This document shows positions 44,731-57,500 of a stretch of 64,000 nucleotides of DNA, in pieces. The stretch spans positions 48,599,617 through 48,663,616 of the forward strand of contig CM066326.1 of the NCBI GenBank assembly GCA_033807775.1, given 5' to 3'. The first letter of the stretch is position 1. Each line of letters starts with the position of its first letter. This DNA comes from Saussurea involucrata. Its lineage: Eukaryota > Streptophyta > Magnoliopsida > Asterales > Asteraceae. The notes beneath the pieces are model-generated. The model did no database searches and was not told the origin of the DNA. It saw only the letters and a program-made list of their open reading frames with translations. Position numbers and translations under genes: made by a program.

Positions 44731-45687
44731 CTATCCGTCAAAATGTTCTTCCTTAGTGAGAAGTTCATCAAGGGTCTTTGATGTGGGAATCATCCAGTCA
44801 GGGACCGTTACACCTTGATCCTTTTTGTTCTTTGCTTCTTCGTAGATCAGGGGCTTGAGGTGACGTGCCTGAATGTCGCATTTGACTTCACACCAGTATA
44901 TTAGGTCTCTAAGATGTTCGATGGGAGTGATTGGAAGCTCAGATATGCATTGAAAGTGTTGTCGTCCATAGCAGTCTAGAAAGAAGATGCCCTAGGGTTC
45001 ACTTAAGACTTTTCCAGGGATGAAAGTTTCACCAAGAGGCAGGGAGGTGTCAAGTACTGAGAGGTCAGGGTCACGACCAAGTACTTCTTCGCGTGAGAAA
45101 CCTATACCTGTTTCATTCCATATAGGAGGACCTGAGTCTGAGGTTTTCTTTTTCTTTGCAGAGGCCCTTCTTTGTTGAGGTGGAAGAAGAGTGGATGGAG
45201 GAATATCCACAGCAGAAGTAACCAAGTCGATCTGAGAATTTAAAATTTTCTCGACATGGCTCTTGAACTTTGAGCGAGATCGCTGAATGGCTAATTTGAC
45301 TTCCAACCATTCAGAGAAACCAAACTTCTCTAATGAAGTAGCGTAGAAGGTTTGTTTGGTTTTGTCTTTTCTGAATACGTCAACTTCAACAACAGGAACG
45401 TCTACAAACATTTTCCCTCTGATATTTACCTTGATGATTTTGGATGGTCGAGATCGATAGTTCAGCATTTCTTTACACCATTCCAAAGTCGAATCAGATA
45501 CCTTAGTCTTTTCTTCAACGATCCTTGGCGCATCATCCCATAGCTGACGTTGGAAATCAATGGGAGTTCTTTTCAGCGCGGGGTCTTTCACCGATTGTTG
45601 GACAAGCTGGATGGCGAAAGCCTTATCTTTTTCTTCAGCTTCCTTCTTTTTGTCGAGTAATCTTTCAGCTCTTAAATGATCCTCGTA
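44731..45687 (-). pseudogene. Env-position protein, downstream exon, second part (pol-less derivative)
   Basis: Continues the exon cut at 57553 by the Tekay-like insertion, resuming in YEDHLRAERLLDKKKEAEEKDKAF. It is open to TAG at 44992-44994, where relatives have Tyr in PYGIFF, then reads on in the same frame through ISELPITPIEHLRDLIYWCE and VPDWMIPTSKTLDELL to TAG at 44731-44733. It includes the basic patch RRASAKKKKTSDSG. Same protein as the exons at 4450-5700 and 62220-63466. Confidence 0.83.
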
Positions 45688-48600
45688 TGTCACACCCCGC
45701 TAAAGCGGAAACGCGAGATGTAACAGATAGAGTTTCATAGCATTAGGAAATAAACAACACCAACCATACTATTACACAAAGTCATACATTACAAAGTCCC
45801 AAAAATTTAAAGTTGAGGGTTTACAATCCCAAAGTTTACATGTAACCCAAGAAAGTGTTTTTATCAAGGTATGACAAAAGACGAGTCTCGGTTGATGCCG
45901 TTATGCATGCTAAATTACACCTTGTCAGTTACCTTCTTAGCCCCTGAAAAGCGTGTTTAAAACAAAAGGTCAACTACAAAGAGTTGGTGAGTTCACAGGT
46001 TTTTCCATACACAACATTTTTTCTTCCAATGGTTACTCTCATGAAACGTTCGTTCATGACAAGCTCCAAAGTTAAAAGGTTTATGAGTACAATTTACAAT
46101 GAGTGATTTTTGTAAGATATAACAGTGTTGAGCCACTACTAAGCCTCCGACAATCTACGCCCCGCGAACTACCTCAGAGGTGGTATACTAACCCACGTGA
46201 GAAGAACATTATTACCAGATAAAGTGCACCCCTACTCGTCAGTTAAGGTGGGTTTGTCAAACCAAATAGCGCTATCCACAAGTATCACCGGCTCGTTACG
46301 AGTTAATAAGTAGTGTATTTACTGGGGACTTACCATTTTCATTATCACTCAACATATCTTTATCACTTATGTACAATTGTCCATTCATTAGTACTCATTC
46401 TTCAAAGCATAAATATCCACAATTTAATATCATGAATCATTTAGCATTTTAAAAACATAACATGCTTTTCACCCCAAACATTTAAACAAGTAAAAACGGG
46501 GCTGTGATTACTCACAACGTTGAAATAATAGTAACATGCTTTTCACCCCAAAACGTATAAAACAGTAAAAAGGGGCTGTGATTACTCACAACGTTGAAAT
46601 AATAGTAACATGCTTTTCACCCCAAAACGTATAAAACAGTAAAAAGGGGCTGTGAATACTCACCTTAACGTGTAGACGCGAAGTTGCGCAAGCTTGATCG
46701 CTTAATGCCTTACGGGTCTCCTATAAAGTCAAATAAGCTCTATAAGTCCTTCATAGCTACTCAAGGTTGAACTTAGCTCATTTAGTCCACCTCTTGTGAA
46801 ATGCCATTGTTTTAGTTTTTAATTTGACATGATGAATTTAATATTTTCCCAATGTTTTAATCATGTATAGGTACCTATAAGGTTAAAATAGTAAAATCCC
46901 ACACTTTTTCCAAAATACATAACCTGGCAGAAACTTTGTTCCTCAAAAATGGTTATTGAAATACACATTCTGGAATGACAAATTTGCCCATCTTTTTATA
47001 TGTGGTACTACACTGAGCTAAGAAGGTTTTGACCAAATTTCATAAATTTTGAAGGTGTTTAAGGGGTTCAAATAATTTTTACAAAATAATGCAACACAGA
47101 ACCTAAAACAGTTTACACCCTTCTGCCATAACCGGCTTTTGGAGGGTCAAAACATAGTATTTTTCAGAGATTTTGCATGGTTTGGAAACCTAACCCATAA
47201 AGGTGTCTTATGGAAAAAGATTCACAAATTTTTGATGAGTTTTGAGTGAGTTATGGTCAAAAGAAATTGCATGTACCAATCTGCCATTTCTGGACAGCTT
47301 GACATACTTGGTTTGCACAAAATCTTTAAATGACCAAAACATCGTATATTGTTATGAAATTTTAGCATTTGAAACCTAACTCATAAAAGTAGCTTCCAGA
47401 AGAAAAATGAGAAAGTTTTATGCATTTTTCAAAGAGTTATATACAAAATAAACTGACACAAAAATCTGTCAGACTAACTGCTGCACACCAATTTTGTTCT
47501 AAGGAGTTTAAGGCTCAAAACTCAATGTTTTTGCATGAGACCAGTGGGGTTCGACTCCCAACTCATTAAACCTTACTCCAGAAGAAAAATGGAGGAATTT
47601 GGACATGATTTGACCAAGATAGGGTCGTCCAAAGTGCATGCAATAAATCTGGCAGAATCTGGAACTTACATAAACTCCATAAAAATCACATTTTTAACAT
47701 TTTAACATCCATAGATATGGATTTCTTTGGTAAGGGTTTAGTTCCCACATCAAACAACATGTTTTTAAAAGAAAATGCTTTGAACTTACAAGAAACATGT
47801 GCATGCAAAAACCCCAAAACTCAGATTCTAAAATAAGAACAAAAACCCACATTTTGATGATTTTGCTCATTTCTCTTGAGTTCATGATGGAAGCTCATAG
47901 ATTATCACCATTTTATGGACATTTATCATGTCATGGGTGTTTAATCTCACTTCTAGAACATCAAGAAGAGTTCATCCATTTGAACAATACGAAAAGTGTA
48001 GAAATGCAAGGAAATAGCATAAAAAGATGTTAAAAACTTATGAAGAACACTAGTTAGAGTTCTTACCTTGAGAGATGATTTCTAACACTTTAAGTTTTCT
48101 GGAAATTTGGTTTTGGATGCTTGAATAAGGCTGGAATTTTGAAGTATCTTTGGTTGAAGAAAAGTGAAGAAGAAGAGAAGGAGAAGGTAGAGAGAAAGTA
48201 GAGGAAGTTGGATGGTCTTTGGATGAGAGTTTGAAAAATGAAGTAGCAAAACAAAAAAAAAAAAAGAAGGTAATAGAGGGGGGGGGAGGGGCCGGCCAAA
48301 CATGGGCCCCCAAACCCTTTGCATAATATTTTTTTTTTAAAAATAAGCCCATAACTATTTCTTAAAAAAAATCATTTTTTATCTAGAATTTTCATTGCAA
48401 CATAAGCTTCTAAAATACATTCTTGTTTTATTATTAAATCTTATAAAAAGAAAGATTTATGTTTAAGGTAAAACCCTATATTTTATATAGGTTATATGTT
48501 ATTTAAGGTATTTTGGCATTTCACAAGGTGTTCCGGTTAGTCTTGGGTCAAAACCGGGTCTTTTAAGCTACTACCGGGAATTTTAGCGATTTTTCGCTTT

Positions 48601-48707
48601 AATATTTTCTGGATGAGTCCTATTAGGGTATATTCTCTTTATTAACATTAGTGAGGGCTTAACAGATGCTAACCTGGAAGTTTCGATTTTTTTTGCCGAA
48701 TGTTACA
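45688..48707 (-). repeat. 3' LTR of the young Tekay-like element (3,020 bp)
   Basis: Plus-strand ends TGTCACACCCC...AATGTTACA. It contains three tandem 74 bp units, GGCCGGCC next to a homopolymer run (48290-48297), and the terminal hairpin CCGCTAAAGCGG near 45697-45708. No gene is seen. Confidence 0.96.
46459..46663. repeat. 74 bp tandem repeat, almost three copies (3' LTR)
   Basis: Units start at 46459, 46533 and 46607 with AACATGCTTTTCACCCC; the last is partial. The first unit differs slightly from the other two. Confidence 0.92.
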
Positions 48708-48743
48708 GTTTTCCCCCGTTAGAGAAATTTCGTCCCGAAATTT
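48708..48743 (-). other. Polypurine tract and hairpin of the young Tekay-like element
   Basis: The minus strand reads AACGGGGGAAAAC next to the LTR (48708-48720). Upstream of it, overlapping the gag-pol stop, is AAATTTCGGGACGAAATTT (48725-48743), an inverted repeat. Confidence 0.87.
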
Positions 48744-51700
48744 AATGACTGGCATTCCCAGCTAGTTCCTTGACGAACAGCTGAGGATATTTACTTTTCA
48801 TAAAATCCTCCCGCTCCCAAGTGTATTCTGGTCCATGCCTTGCACTCCATCGAACTTTTACGATCGGGATTTTGCTACGCCTTAACCGCTTAACATCTCG
48901 GTCAAGTATCTCCACGGGTTCTTCTATAATGCGTAACTGCTCGCTCACTTGAATATCTTCCAATGGTAGCACCAATGATTTATCCGATAGGCATTTCTTC
49001 AGATTCGACACATGAAATGTGTCGTGAATAGCGCTTAACTCTTGTGGTAGTTTGAGTCTGTATGCAACGGGTCCAATCTTTTCCAGTATCTCAAACAGAC
49101 CGATATATCTTGGGCTCAACTTGCCCTTCTTCCCAAATCGTACCAATCCTTTCCATGGTGATACCTTTAATAGTACCTTATCGCCCACCTGAAATTCCAA
49201 TGGCTTCCTGCGATTATCTGCATAACTCTTCTGACGAGTTCTGGCAACTTTCAGTCTTTCCTGAATGGTTACGATCTTGTCCGTGGTCTCCTGTATTATG
49301 TCGGGTCTTAACAGCTGCCTGTCACCAACCTCCAACCAGCTGAGTGGGGATCTACATTTGCGTCCATATAAGGCTTCGTATGGTGCGCACTTTAAGCTGG
49401 TATGGTAGCTATTGTTGTAAGAGAATTCAACCAGCGGTAAGTGAGTATCCCAATTTCCCCCAAAATCTAGTACACAGGCTCGCAGCATGTCTTCCAGTGT
49501 TTGTATAGTTCTTTCTGTCTGACCGTCCGTCTGTGGGTGGTAGGCAGTGCTCAAGTCGAAACGTGTGCCCAACGCTTTCTGGACTGACCGCCAAAGGCGT
49601 GACGTAAAACGGCTATCTCTGTCCGAGATTACGGAAGTAGGTACTCCATGCCGCATAACGATCTCGTTGATGTAAATCTGAGCAAGCTTTTCCACCTTGA
49701 GGTCTTCCCGAATAGGCAGAAAATGTGCAGATTTCGTAAGCCGATCCACTATAACCCAGATTGAATCATGTCCTTTCCTTGTCCTGGGTAACTTAGTTAT
49801 GAAATCCATACTTATTTGTTCCCATTTCCACTCGGGAATCTCCGGTTGCTGAAGAAGACCTGATGGTTTCTGATGTTCAGCCTTAACCAGGGCACAAGTT
49901 TGGCACTTGCTTACATACATAGCCACATCTTTCTTCATTCCTGGCCACCAATAATATTCCTTCAGATCCTTATACATTTTATCGGCTCCGGGATGAATTG
50001 AATATCTTGATTTATGGGCTTCATCCAGGATTATTGATCGCAGATTGACAACCTTAGGTACCCAAACTCTATTTCGGAAGTAACGCACCCCGTCTGGTTG
50101 TGTATCAAATTCCTTTTCCAGATGATGTAGAGCTTCGCCCTTCAAATTCTCCCCTTTTAATGCTTCTTCTTGTGCTTCGAGGATTTGATCCTTAAGGCTC
50201 GTCCGGACCATCGTTCCCATGGCTCTTGCCCTTGATGGTTTCACCCTTTCCTTTCGGCTTAACGCGTCAGCCACAACATTAGCTTTGCCCGGATGGTACT
50301 TTATCTCGCAATCGTAGTCGCTAAGCAGTTCAACCCATCTCCGTTGTCGCATATTCAGCATTTTCTGATCAAAAATGTGTTGTAAGCTCTTGTGATCGGT
50401 AAAGACGGTACATTTAGTGCCGTAGAGATAGTGTCTCTAAATCTTGAGTGCGAACACTACGGCTCCTAGCTCCAAATCATGGGTGGTATAATTCTTTTCA
50501 TGAACCTTAAGTTGCCTTGATGCGTAGGCAATAACCTTGTCTTTTTGCATTAGCACACACCCCAATCCTTGGTGTGAGGCATCGCAGTAAACCACAAAGT
50601 TGTCAACTCCCTCTGGTAAAGCTAAGATCGGTGCATTGCATAACTTATGCTTAAGCGTCTGAAAGGCTTCCTCTTGTTTTTCTCCCCAATCGAACTTTTT
50701 ATCTTTCTGGGTTAATGCCGTCAATGGTTGCGCAATCTTAGAGAAATTTGCAATGAAACGCCGATAGTAACCCGCTAAACCAAGAAACGAACGAATTTCT
50801 GTCGGAGTCTTTGGGGCTTCCCACTTCTTGATGTCTTCTATCTTGGCCGGATCGACATGAATTCCATCTTTATTAACTACATGCCCAAGAAATTGCACTT
50901 CACGAATCCAAAATTCTCATTTGGAAAGTTTAGCATACAGCTTCTGGTCTTTGAGCAGTTCTAGTATCAGCTTCAAATGTTGCTCATGCTCCTTCTTGCT
51001 TTGCGAATAAATCAATATGTCATCTATGAACACAATTACGAACTTGTCCAAGTACGGTCGACATACTCTGTTCATTAGGTCCATAAAGACTGCTGGAGCG
51101 TTTGTTAGTCCAAAAGGCATGACTAGGAACTCATAATGTCCATATCGAGTCCTAAACGCTGTCTTGGAAATGTCCTCCTCCCGAACCCTCATTTGATGGT
51201 ATCCAGACCGAAGGTCAATCTTTGAAAAGTACGTAGCGCCTTGAAGTTGGTCGAACAGGTCATCGATTCGAGGAAGAGGATATCGGTTCTTGATGGTCAG
51301 CTTATTAAGTTCCCTGTAGTCGATACACATTCGAAAAGAACCATCTTTCTTTTTAACGAACAGAACTGGAGCTCCCCAGGGTGAAGAGCTGGGTCGTATG
51401 AATCCTTTATCGAGCAGCTCTTTGAGTTGGCCTGACAACTCTTGCATTTCTGAAGGTGCTAACCGGTACGGTGACTTCGCTACGGGTGTCGCTCCTGGAA
51501 TTAAGTCGATATGAAATTCGACTTGTCTTGGTGGTGGTAATCCAGGTAATTCATCTGGGAATACCTCAGGAAAATCTCGTACTATTGGAAAGTCTTGAAT
51601 ATTCTTCTCTTTGATCTCCTTATCCACCACGTGTGTCAGAAACGCAACACAATCTTTTCGCAAATATTTTCGCATCTTCATACCCGACACTATTTTGAAT

Positions 51701-53178
51701 TTCCTCCCAGAGCTGTCTCCCTGTATTTCCAGTACTCTTCCTTCGGTTTGGGGTATTCGGACGATCTTTTCGGAGCAAACGATCTCAGCGCGATTCTTTG
51801 ATAACCAATCCATACCTACGACTATATCGAAGCTTCCTAATCTGATTGGAATTAAATCTATGCTAAAATCTTTTTCCGCCAATTTTAAGGTACAGTTCAT
51901 AATTACATCTTTGGCCCTAACTTCTTGTCCATTAGCAAATTCTATAATATAGGCTTCTTTCAACTTTTGAGGTTCCAAGTCAATTTTCGGCCTAAATTCT
52001 AGTGATACAAAGCTCCTATCTGCTCCCGAATCAAATAGTACCGTGGCATAATGATTATTCAAGAGAAACGTACCTGTGACTACATCTGGGTTTCGTCTTG
52101 CCTCATCTGCTCCAATTTCAAACACTCGGCCTCGTGCCTGACCTCCTTGATTCCCTTGATTAAATGGTCGCGCTTGATTTGTATTAGGCCTTCGGTTCAG
52201 TCTCGGACATGCGTTCCGATAGTGATCAGGGCTCCCACACTCGTGACATGTTCGCCTTCCTCCGCTCTTGCAATCTTTAGCGACATGGCCTCCTTTGCTA
52301 CACTTGGAGCAAATGATGCATCTTCCGAGGTGTCGATTATTGCACTTGGTGCATCTTGGGCATAGCCCTCTTTCCTTCTCTTCGACCTGTGCTTGAACCC
52401 CAAAATTTCCTGTCACCCTATGACCCTTGTCTGTTCTTCCCCCAAACTGCCTTCTTGCAGGCTCTTCTATCTTTCTTTTCCCAGCGGCCTTGTCATTCCC
52501 TGATGTTCTTGAACGATTCGCGTTGTTGGTGAGTCTTGTTGCTAAATTTACTGCTTCTTGGAGAGTCTTTGGGTCAGCTGAAGTGACATTTCCTCTGATT
52601 CCTTCAGATAAACCCCACACATACCTATCCACTCTGTTTTCCTCGGGCGTCACCAAATGTGGCACCAGCTTTGCCAACTCATGGAAACGGGCAGTGTAAG
52701 AGTCTATATCGTTTCCCTTCATTTCATGATTCCACAGTTCTGCCTCCAGCTTCTGGATTTCACTTCTTGGGCAATACTCTCCCTTGAGTAGCTTCTTGAA
52801 TTCTTCCCACGTAAGGTTGTAAGCCGCTTCCCGTCCACGGGTTTGTACTTGTGTGTTCCACCATGTTAGTGCTCGGCCTTGCAACAAACAAGCAGCAAAT
52901 TCTACTTTGTTTCCTTCTGTGCACTTGCTAATATGAAGAACGGATTCCATACCCTCAATCCATGTCAGTAATCCCACAGCTCCTTCAGTTCCATGGGATT
53001 CTTTAGGGTTGCAGCCCCTAAAGGTCTTATATGTGCATTCCCGATTTCCAGTCGCTCCCGCATTGCTTGAATTAGCATTCAGCCCAGCTGCTACATGGCT
53101 GACAATGTTCGGAAGTGCAGCCATAATTTGCTCCGCCACGAGCCGTGCGACTTCAGGATTCTCTCTTCTTGGAGGCAT
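48742..53178 (-). pseudogene. gag-pol: Tekay-like Gag-Pol polyprotein with two in-frame stops
   Basis: 1479 codons in one frame from the ATG at 53178 ([10 protein letters not shown]). Order: capsid domain, two zinc knuckles ([17 protein letters not shown] and [14 protein letters not shown]), protease ([10 protein letters not shown]), RT ([10 protein letters not shown]), RNase H ([11 protein letters not shown], catalytic Asp present), integrase (HHCC finger, D,D,E core with SDRDSRFTS and [14 protein letters not shown]) and a chromodomain-like C-terminus ([22 protein letters not shown]). TGA at 50917-50919 stands for a Cys codon by context (SK-stop-EFW), and TAG at 50437-50439 for Trp (KI-stop-RHYLYG). 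Both fall between RT and the end of RNase H, so Gag, protease and most of RT could still be made but not integrase. Confidence 0.94.
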
Positions 53179-53533
53179 AGTCCTACAGCTATGGTTTTAA
53201 TTAAAGGTTTAGTCGCATGGTTACTAATACTATTATTTGGTTACACTTCCTACTTGTTATGTTAATCTAAGTTATGGTACTACTTCATGCATACTATCTT
53301 TGTTATCTACACGTATTGTCATAACAACATACCATAATTTCACAATCATGCATCTAAAAGTACTTGAGATACGTAAACATTAACCAAGCATTTCATTCAT
53401 AAACCATAAATATTCAAATTCCAACAGAAACAATTAACAAAAATTTTCAATGTTTGGAATTTAATGGCTACATGCCCCAAAAATATAAGTTCAAGTTTTA
53501 AATAAATCCCCAAAAGCTTCTAATAGTGGTCCT
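53179..53533 (-). other. Spacer between upstream ORF and gag; no gene seen
   Basis: AT-rich, about 355 bp; corresponds to 14666-15151 in the relative. Confidence 0.6.
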
Positions 53534-54151
53534 CTAATGCATCAGTGCCCACAACAGCAGTCCCAACACCAAAACCAAGGCTCCTATCACCCAAGCCAGG
53601 TACCTACGTAGGGCTCTCACCTCCCTCCTAGTGATGTCAATGACCTCCAAGGTTCGGTCTGAGGCTTCACTATGTGTTTTCAGCACCTCCATCACCCCGT
53701 TCAGGGTTTGGTGCTGTCCGTCCAACCTCTCTCCGTGGTGTTGAATGTCGTGAGCCATCATTAGGACCCACTGGCTTTCCTGGGCAGTCATGCCAGGAGG
53801 GTGAGCCACAGGCACTCCGGTTACTACCTGGGGGTTTCCTCGCTGCACTCCCGATCGGGAGGTCCCTCCTTCGCCTCTAGGTGGTTGGGTAAGACTCACA
53901 CGTCTAGGTAATGGGACACTCTTCCTTGCCGTGGCTCTAACTCTTGGTCCTCGTAGGATACGTGGAGGGGACAAAGTGAGTGGTGCACTGGATTCTTCCT
54001 GGTCGTCTTCATACGGGTCTCTCTCAACTACAACCGGTGCATTGCCCCTTGGTCGGCCAGTAACATAGCCGGAGGGGTCTGCCGAGTACGAGTGCTCGGA
54101 ATGGGTATGCTCCGAAGGGGTGTGCTCGGACGGGTCATATTCAGACGACAT
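53534..54151 (-). CDS. Upstream ORF of the Tekay-like element: 205-residue tail-anchored-type protein
   Basis: Intact ORF from the ATG at 54151, the first long ORF after the primer site. The N-terminus has Ser-Glu-His repeats (PSEHTPSEHTHSEHS), then ERDPYEDDQEE, a Pro-rich and basic middle (RGPRVRATARKSVPLPRR), a helical stretch with heptad-like text (HGERLDGQHQTLNGVMEVLK) and, at the very end, a 20-22 residue hydrophobic segment (YLAWVIGALVLVLGLLLW) preceded by RRY. There is no N-terminal signal, so it looks like a tail-anchored membrane protein. A broken relative sits in the same place in the other Tekay-like element (14244-14665). I do not recognise a family; role in particle targeting or release is speculation. 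Confidence 0.75.
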   Translation of the reverse strand: MSSEYDPSEHTPSEHTHSEHSYSADPSGYVTGRPRGNAPVVVERDPYEDDQEESSAPLTLSPPRILRGPRVRATARKSVPLPRRVSLTQPPRGEGGTSRSGVQRGNPQVVTGVPVAHPPGMTAQESQWVLMMAHDIQHHGERLDGQHQTLNGVMEVLKTHSEASDRTLEVIDITRREVRALRRYLAWVIGALVLVLGLLLWALMH

Positions 54152-54510
54152 AGTGAGCTGCGATAATAGTAGACTTTGTTATTAAGTGTGTTATTGTAAG
54201 TGCCTAAAATATGCAATGTTTATGCAGACACACACAAAATCATGTTTTCCCATTTCAAGTAGAAAATTTATTTTAAGCATACTTCCATTATGACCAACCC
54301 GAGTCTCTCATTATAGTTACCCGAATTAAACATAGGTGATCAGGCTTTGTTTAATTGAGGTATAATAATGTGACATTCGACTTGGTTATATTAGCAACAT
54401 GCTCCAGATTTTAGACAATCCTTTCGAAAACCGTTTTGAAGATAGTTTGCGTTATGGTTGGGTTATAGATGTGGTTTCCATAAGAAAACCGGCATTCTCT
54501 ATAACCTATA
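54152..54510 (-). other. Leader of the young Tekay-like element; no gene seen
   Basis: About 360 bp between primer site and upstream ORF; shares a CCTGATCACCTATGTTTAATT-like block with 13902-14243. Confidence 0.6.
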
Positions 54511-54522
54511 GCTCTGATACCA
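54511..54522 (-). other. Primer-binding site, tRNA-iMet type
   Basis: Plus strand GCTCTGATACCA, i.e. TGGTATCAGAGC on the element strand, five bases from the LTR. Confidence 0.93.
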
Positions 54523-54527
54523 ATTTC

Positions 54528-57500
54528 TGTCACACCCCGCTAAAGCGGAAACGCGAGATGTAACAGATAGAGTTTCATAGCATTAGGAAATAAACAACAC
54601 CAACCATACTATTACACAAAGTCATACATTACAAAGTCCCAAAAATTTAAAGTTGAGGGTTTACAATCCCAAAGTTTACATGTAACCCAAGAAAGTGTTT
54701 TTATCAAGGTATGACAAAAGACGAGTCTCGGTTGATGCCGTTATGCATGCTAAATTACACCTTGTCAGTTACCTTCTTAGCCCCTGAAAAGCGTGTTTAA
54801 AACAAAAGGTCAACTACAAAGAGTTGGTGAGTTCACAGGTTTTTCCATACACAACAATTTTTCTTCCAATGGTTACTCTCATGAAACGTTCGTTCATGAC
54901 AAGCTCCAAAGTTAAAAGGTTTATGAGTACAATTTACAATGAGTGATTTTGTAAGATATAACAGTGTTGAGCCACTACTAAGCCTCCGACAATCTACGCC
55001 CCGCGAACTACCTCAGAGGTGGTATACTAACCCACGTGAGAAGAACATTATTACCAGATAAAGTGCACCCCTACTCGTCAGTTAAGGTGGGTTTGTCAAA
55101 CCAAATAGCGCTATCCACAAGTATCACCGGCTCGTTACGAGTTAATAAGTAGTGTATTTACTGGGGACTTACCATTTTCATTATCACTCAACATATCTTT
55201 ATCACTTATGTACAATTGTCCATTCATTAGTACTCATTCTTCAAAGCATAAATATCCACAATTTAATATCATGAATCATTTAGCATTTTAAAAACATAAC
55301 ATGCTTTTCACCCCAAACATTTAAACAAGTAAAAACGGGGCTGTGATTACTCACAACGTTGAAATAATAGTAACATGCTTTTCACCCCAAAACGTATAAA
55401 ACAGTAAAAAGGGGCTGTGATTACTCACAACGTTGAAATAATAGTAACATGCTTTTCACCCCAAAACGTATAAAACAGTAAAAAGGGGCTGTGAATACTC
55501 ACCTTAACGTGTAGACGCGAAGTTGCGCAAGCTTGATCGCTTAATGCCTTACGGGTCTCCTATAAAGTCAAATAAGCTCTATAAGTCCTTCATAGCTACT
55601 CAAGGTTGAACTTAGCTCATTTAGTCCACCTCTTGTGAAATGCCATTGTTTTAGTTTTTAATTTGACATGATGAATTTAATATTTTCCCAATGTTTTAAT
55701 CATGTATAGGTACCTATAAGGTTAAAATAGTAAAATCCCACACTTTTTCCAAAATACATAACCTGGCAGAAACTTTGTTCCTCAAAATTGGTTATTGAAA
55801 TACACTTTCTGGAATGACAAATTTGCCCATCTTTTTATATGTGGTACTACACTGAGCTAAGAAGGTTTTGACCAAATTTCATAAATTTTGAAGGTGTTTA
55901 AGGGGTTCAAATAATTTTTAAAAAATAATGCAACACAGAACCTAAAACAGTTTACACCCTTCTGCCATAACCGGCTTTTGGAGGGTCAAAACATAGTATT
56001 TTTCAGAGATTTTGCATGGTTTGGAAACCTAACCCATAAAGGTGTCTTATGGAAAAAGATTCACAAATTTTTGATGAGTTTTGAGTGAGTTATGGTCAAA
56101 AGAAATTGCATGTACCAATCTGCCATTTCTGGACAGCTTGACATACTTGGTTTGCACAAAATCTTTAAATGACCAAAACATCGTATATTGTTATGAAATT
56201 TTAGCATGTGAAACCTAACTCATAAAAGTAGCTTCCAGAAGAAAAATGAGAAAGTTTTATGCATTTTTCAAAGAGTTATATACAAAATAAACTGACACAA
56301 AAATCTGTCAGACTAACTGCTGCACACCAATTTTGTTCTAAGGAGTTTAAGGCTCAAAACTCAATGTTTTTGCATGAGACCAGTGGGGTTCGACTCCCAA
56401 CTCATTAATACTTACTCCAGAAGAAAAATGGAGGAATTTGGACATGATTTGACCAAGATAGGGTCGTCCAAAGTGCATGCAATAAATCTGGCAGAATCTG
56501 GAACTTACATAAACTCCATAAAAATCACATTTTTAACATTTTAACATCCATAGATATGGATTTCTTTGGTAAGGGTTTAGTTCCCACATCAAACAACATG
56601 TTTTTAAAAGAAAATGCTTTGAACTTACAAGAAACATGTGCATGCAAAAACCCCAAAACTCAGATTCTAAAATAAGAACAAAAACCCACATTTTGATGAT
56701 TTTGCTCATTTCTCTTGAGTTCATGATGGAAGCTCATAGATTATCACCATTTTATGGACATTTATCATGTCATGGGTGTTTAATCTCACTTCTAGAACAT
56801 CAAGAAGAGTTCATCCATTTGAACAATACGAAAAGTGTAGAAATGCAAGGAAATAGCATAAAAAGATGTTAAAAACTTATGAAGAACACTAGTTAGAGTT
56901 CTTACCTTGAGAGATGATTTCTAACACTTTAAGTTTTCTGGAAATTTGGTTTTGGATGCTTGAATAAGGCTGGAATTTTGAAGTATCTTTGGTTGAAGAA
57001 AAGTGAAGAAGAAGAGAAGGAGAAGGTAGAGAGAAAGTAGAGGAAGTTGGATGGTCTTTGGATGAGAGTTTGAAAAATGAAGTAGCAAAACAAAAAAAAA
57101 AAAAAAGGTAATAGAGGGGGGGGGAGGGGCCGGCCAAACATGGGCCCCCAAACCCTTTGCATAATATTTTTTTTTTTTTAAAATAAGCCCATAACTATTT
57201 CTTAAAAAAAATCATTTTTTATCTAGAATTTTCATTGCAACATAAGCTTCTAAAATACATTCTTGTTTTATTATTAAATCTTATAAAAAGAAAGATTTAT
57301 GTTTAAGGTAAAACCCTATATTTTATATAGGTTATATGTTATTTAAGGTATTTTGGCATTTCACAAGGTGTTCCGGTTAGTCTTGGGTCAAAACCGGGTC
57401 TTTTAAGCTACTACCGGGAATTTTAGCGATTTTTCGCTTTAATATTTTCTGGATGAGTCCTATTAGGGTATATTCTCTTTATTAACATTAGTGAGGGCTT

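Noticed and set aside
46015..48350. Recurring small ORFs in the 3 kb LTRs (e.g. 47797-48033 and 56636-56872)
   Set aside because: Identical because the LTRs are nearly identical; no family resemblance.
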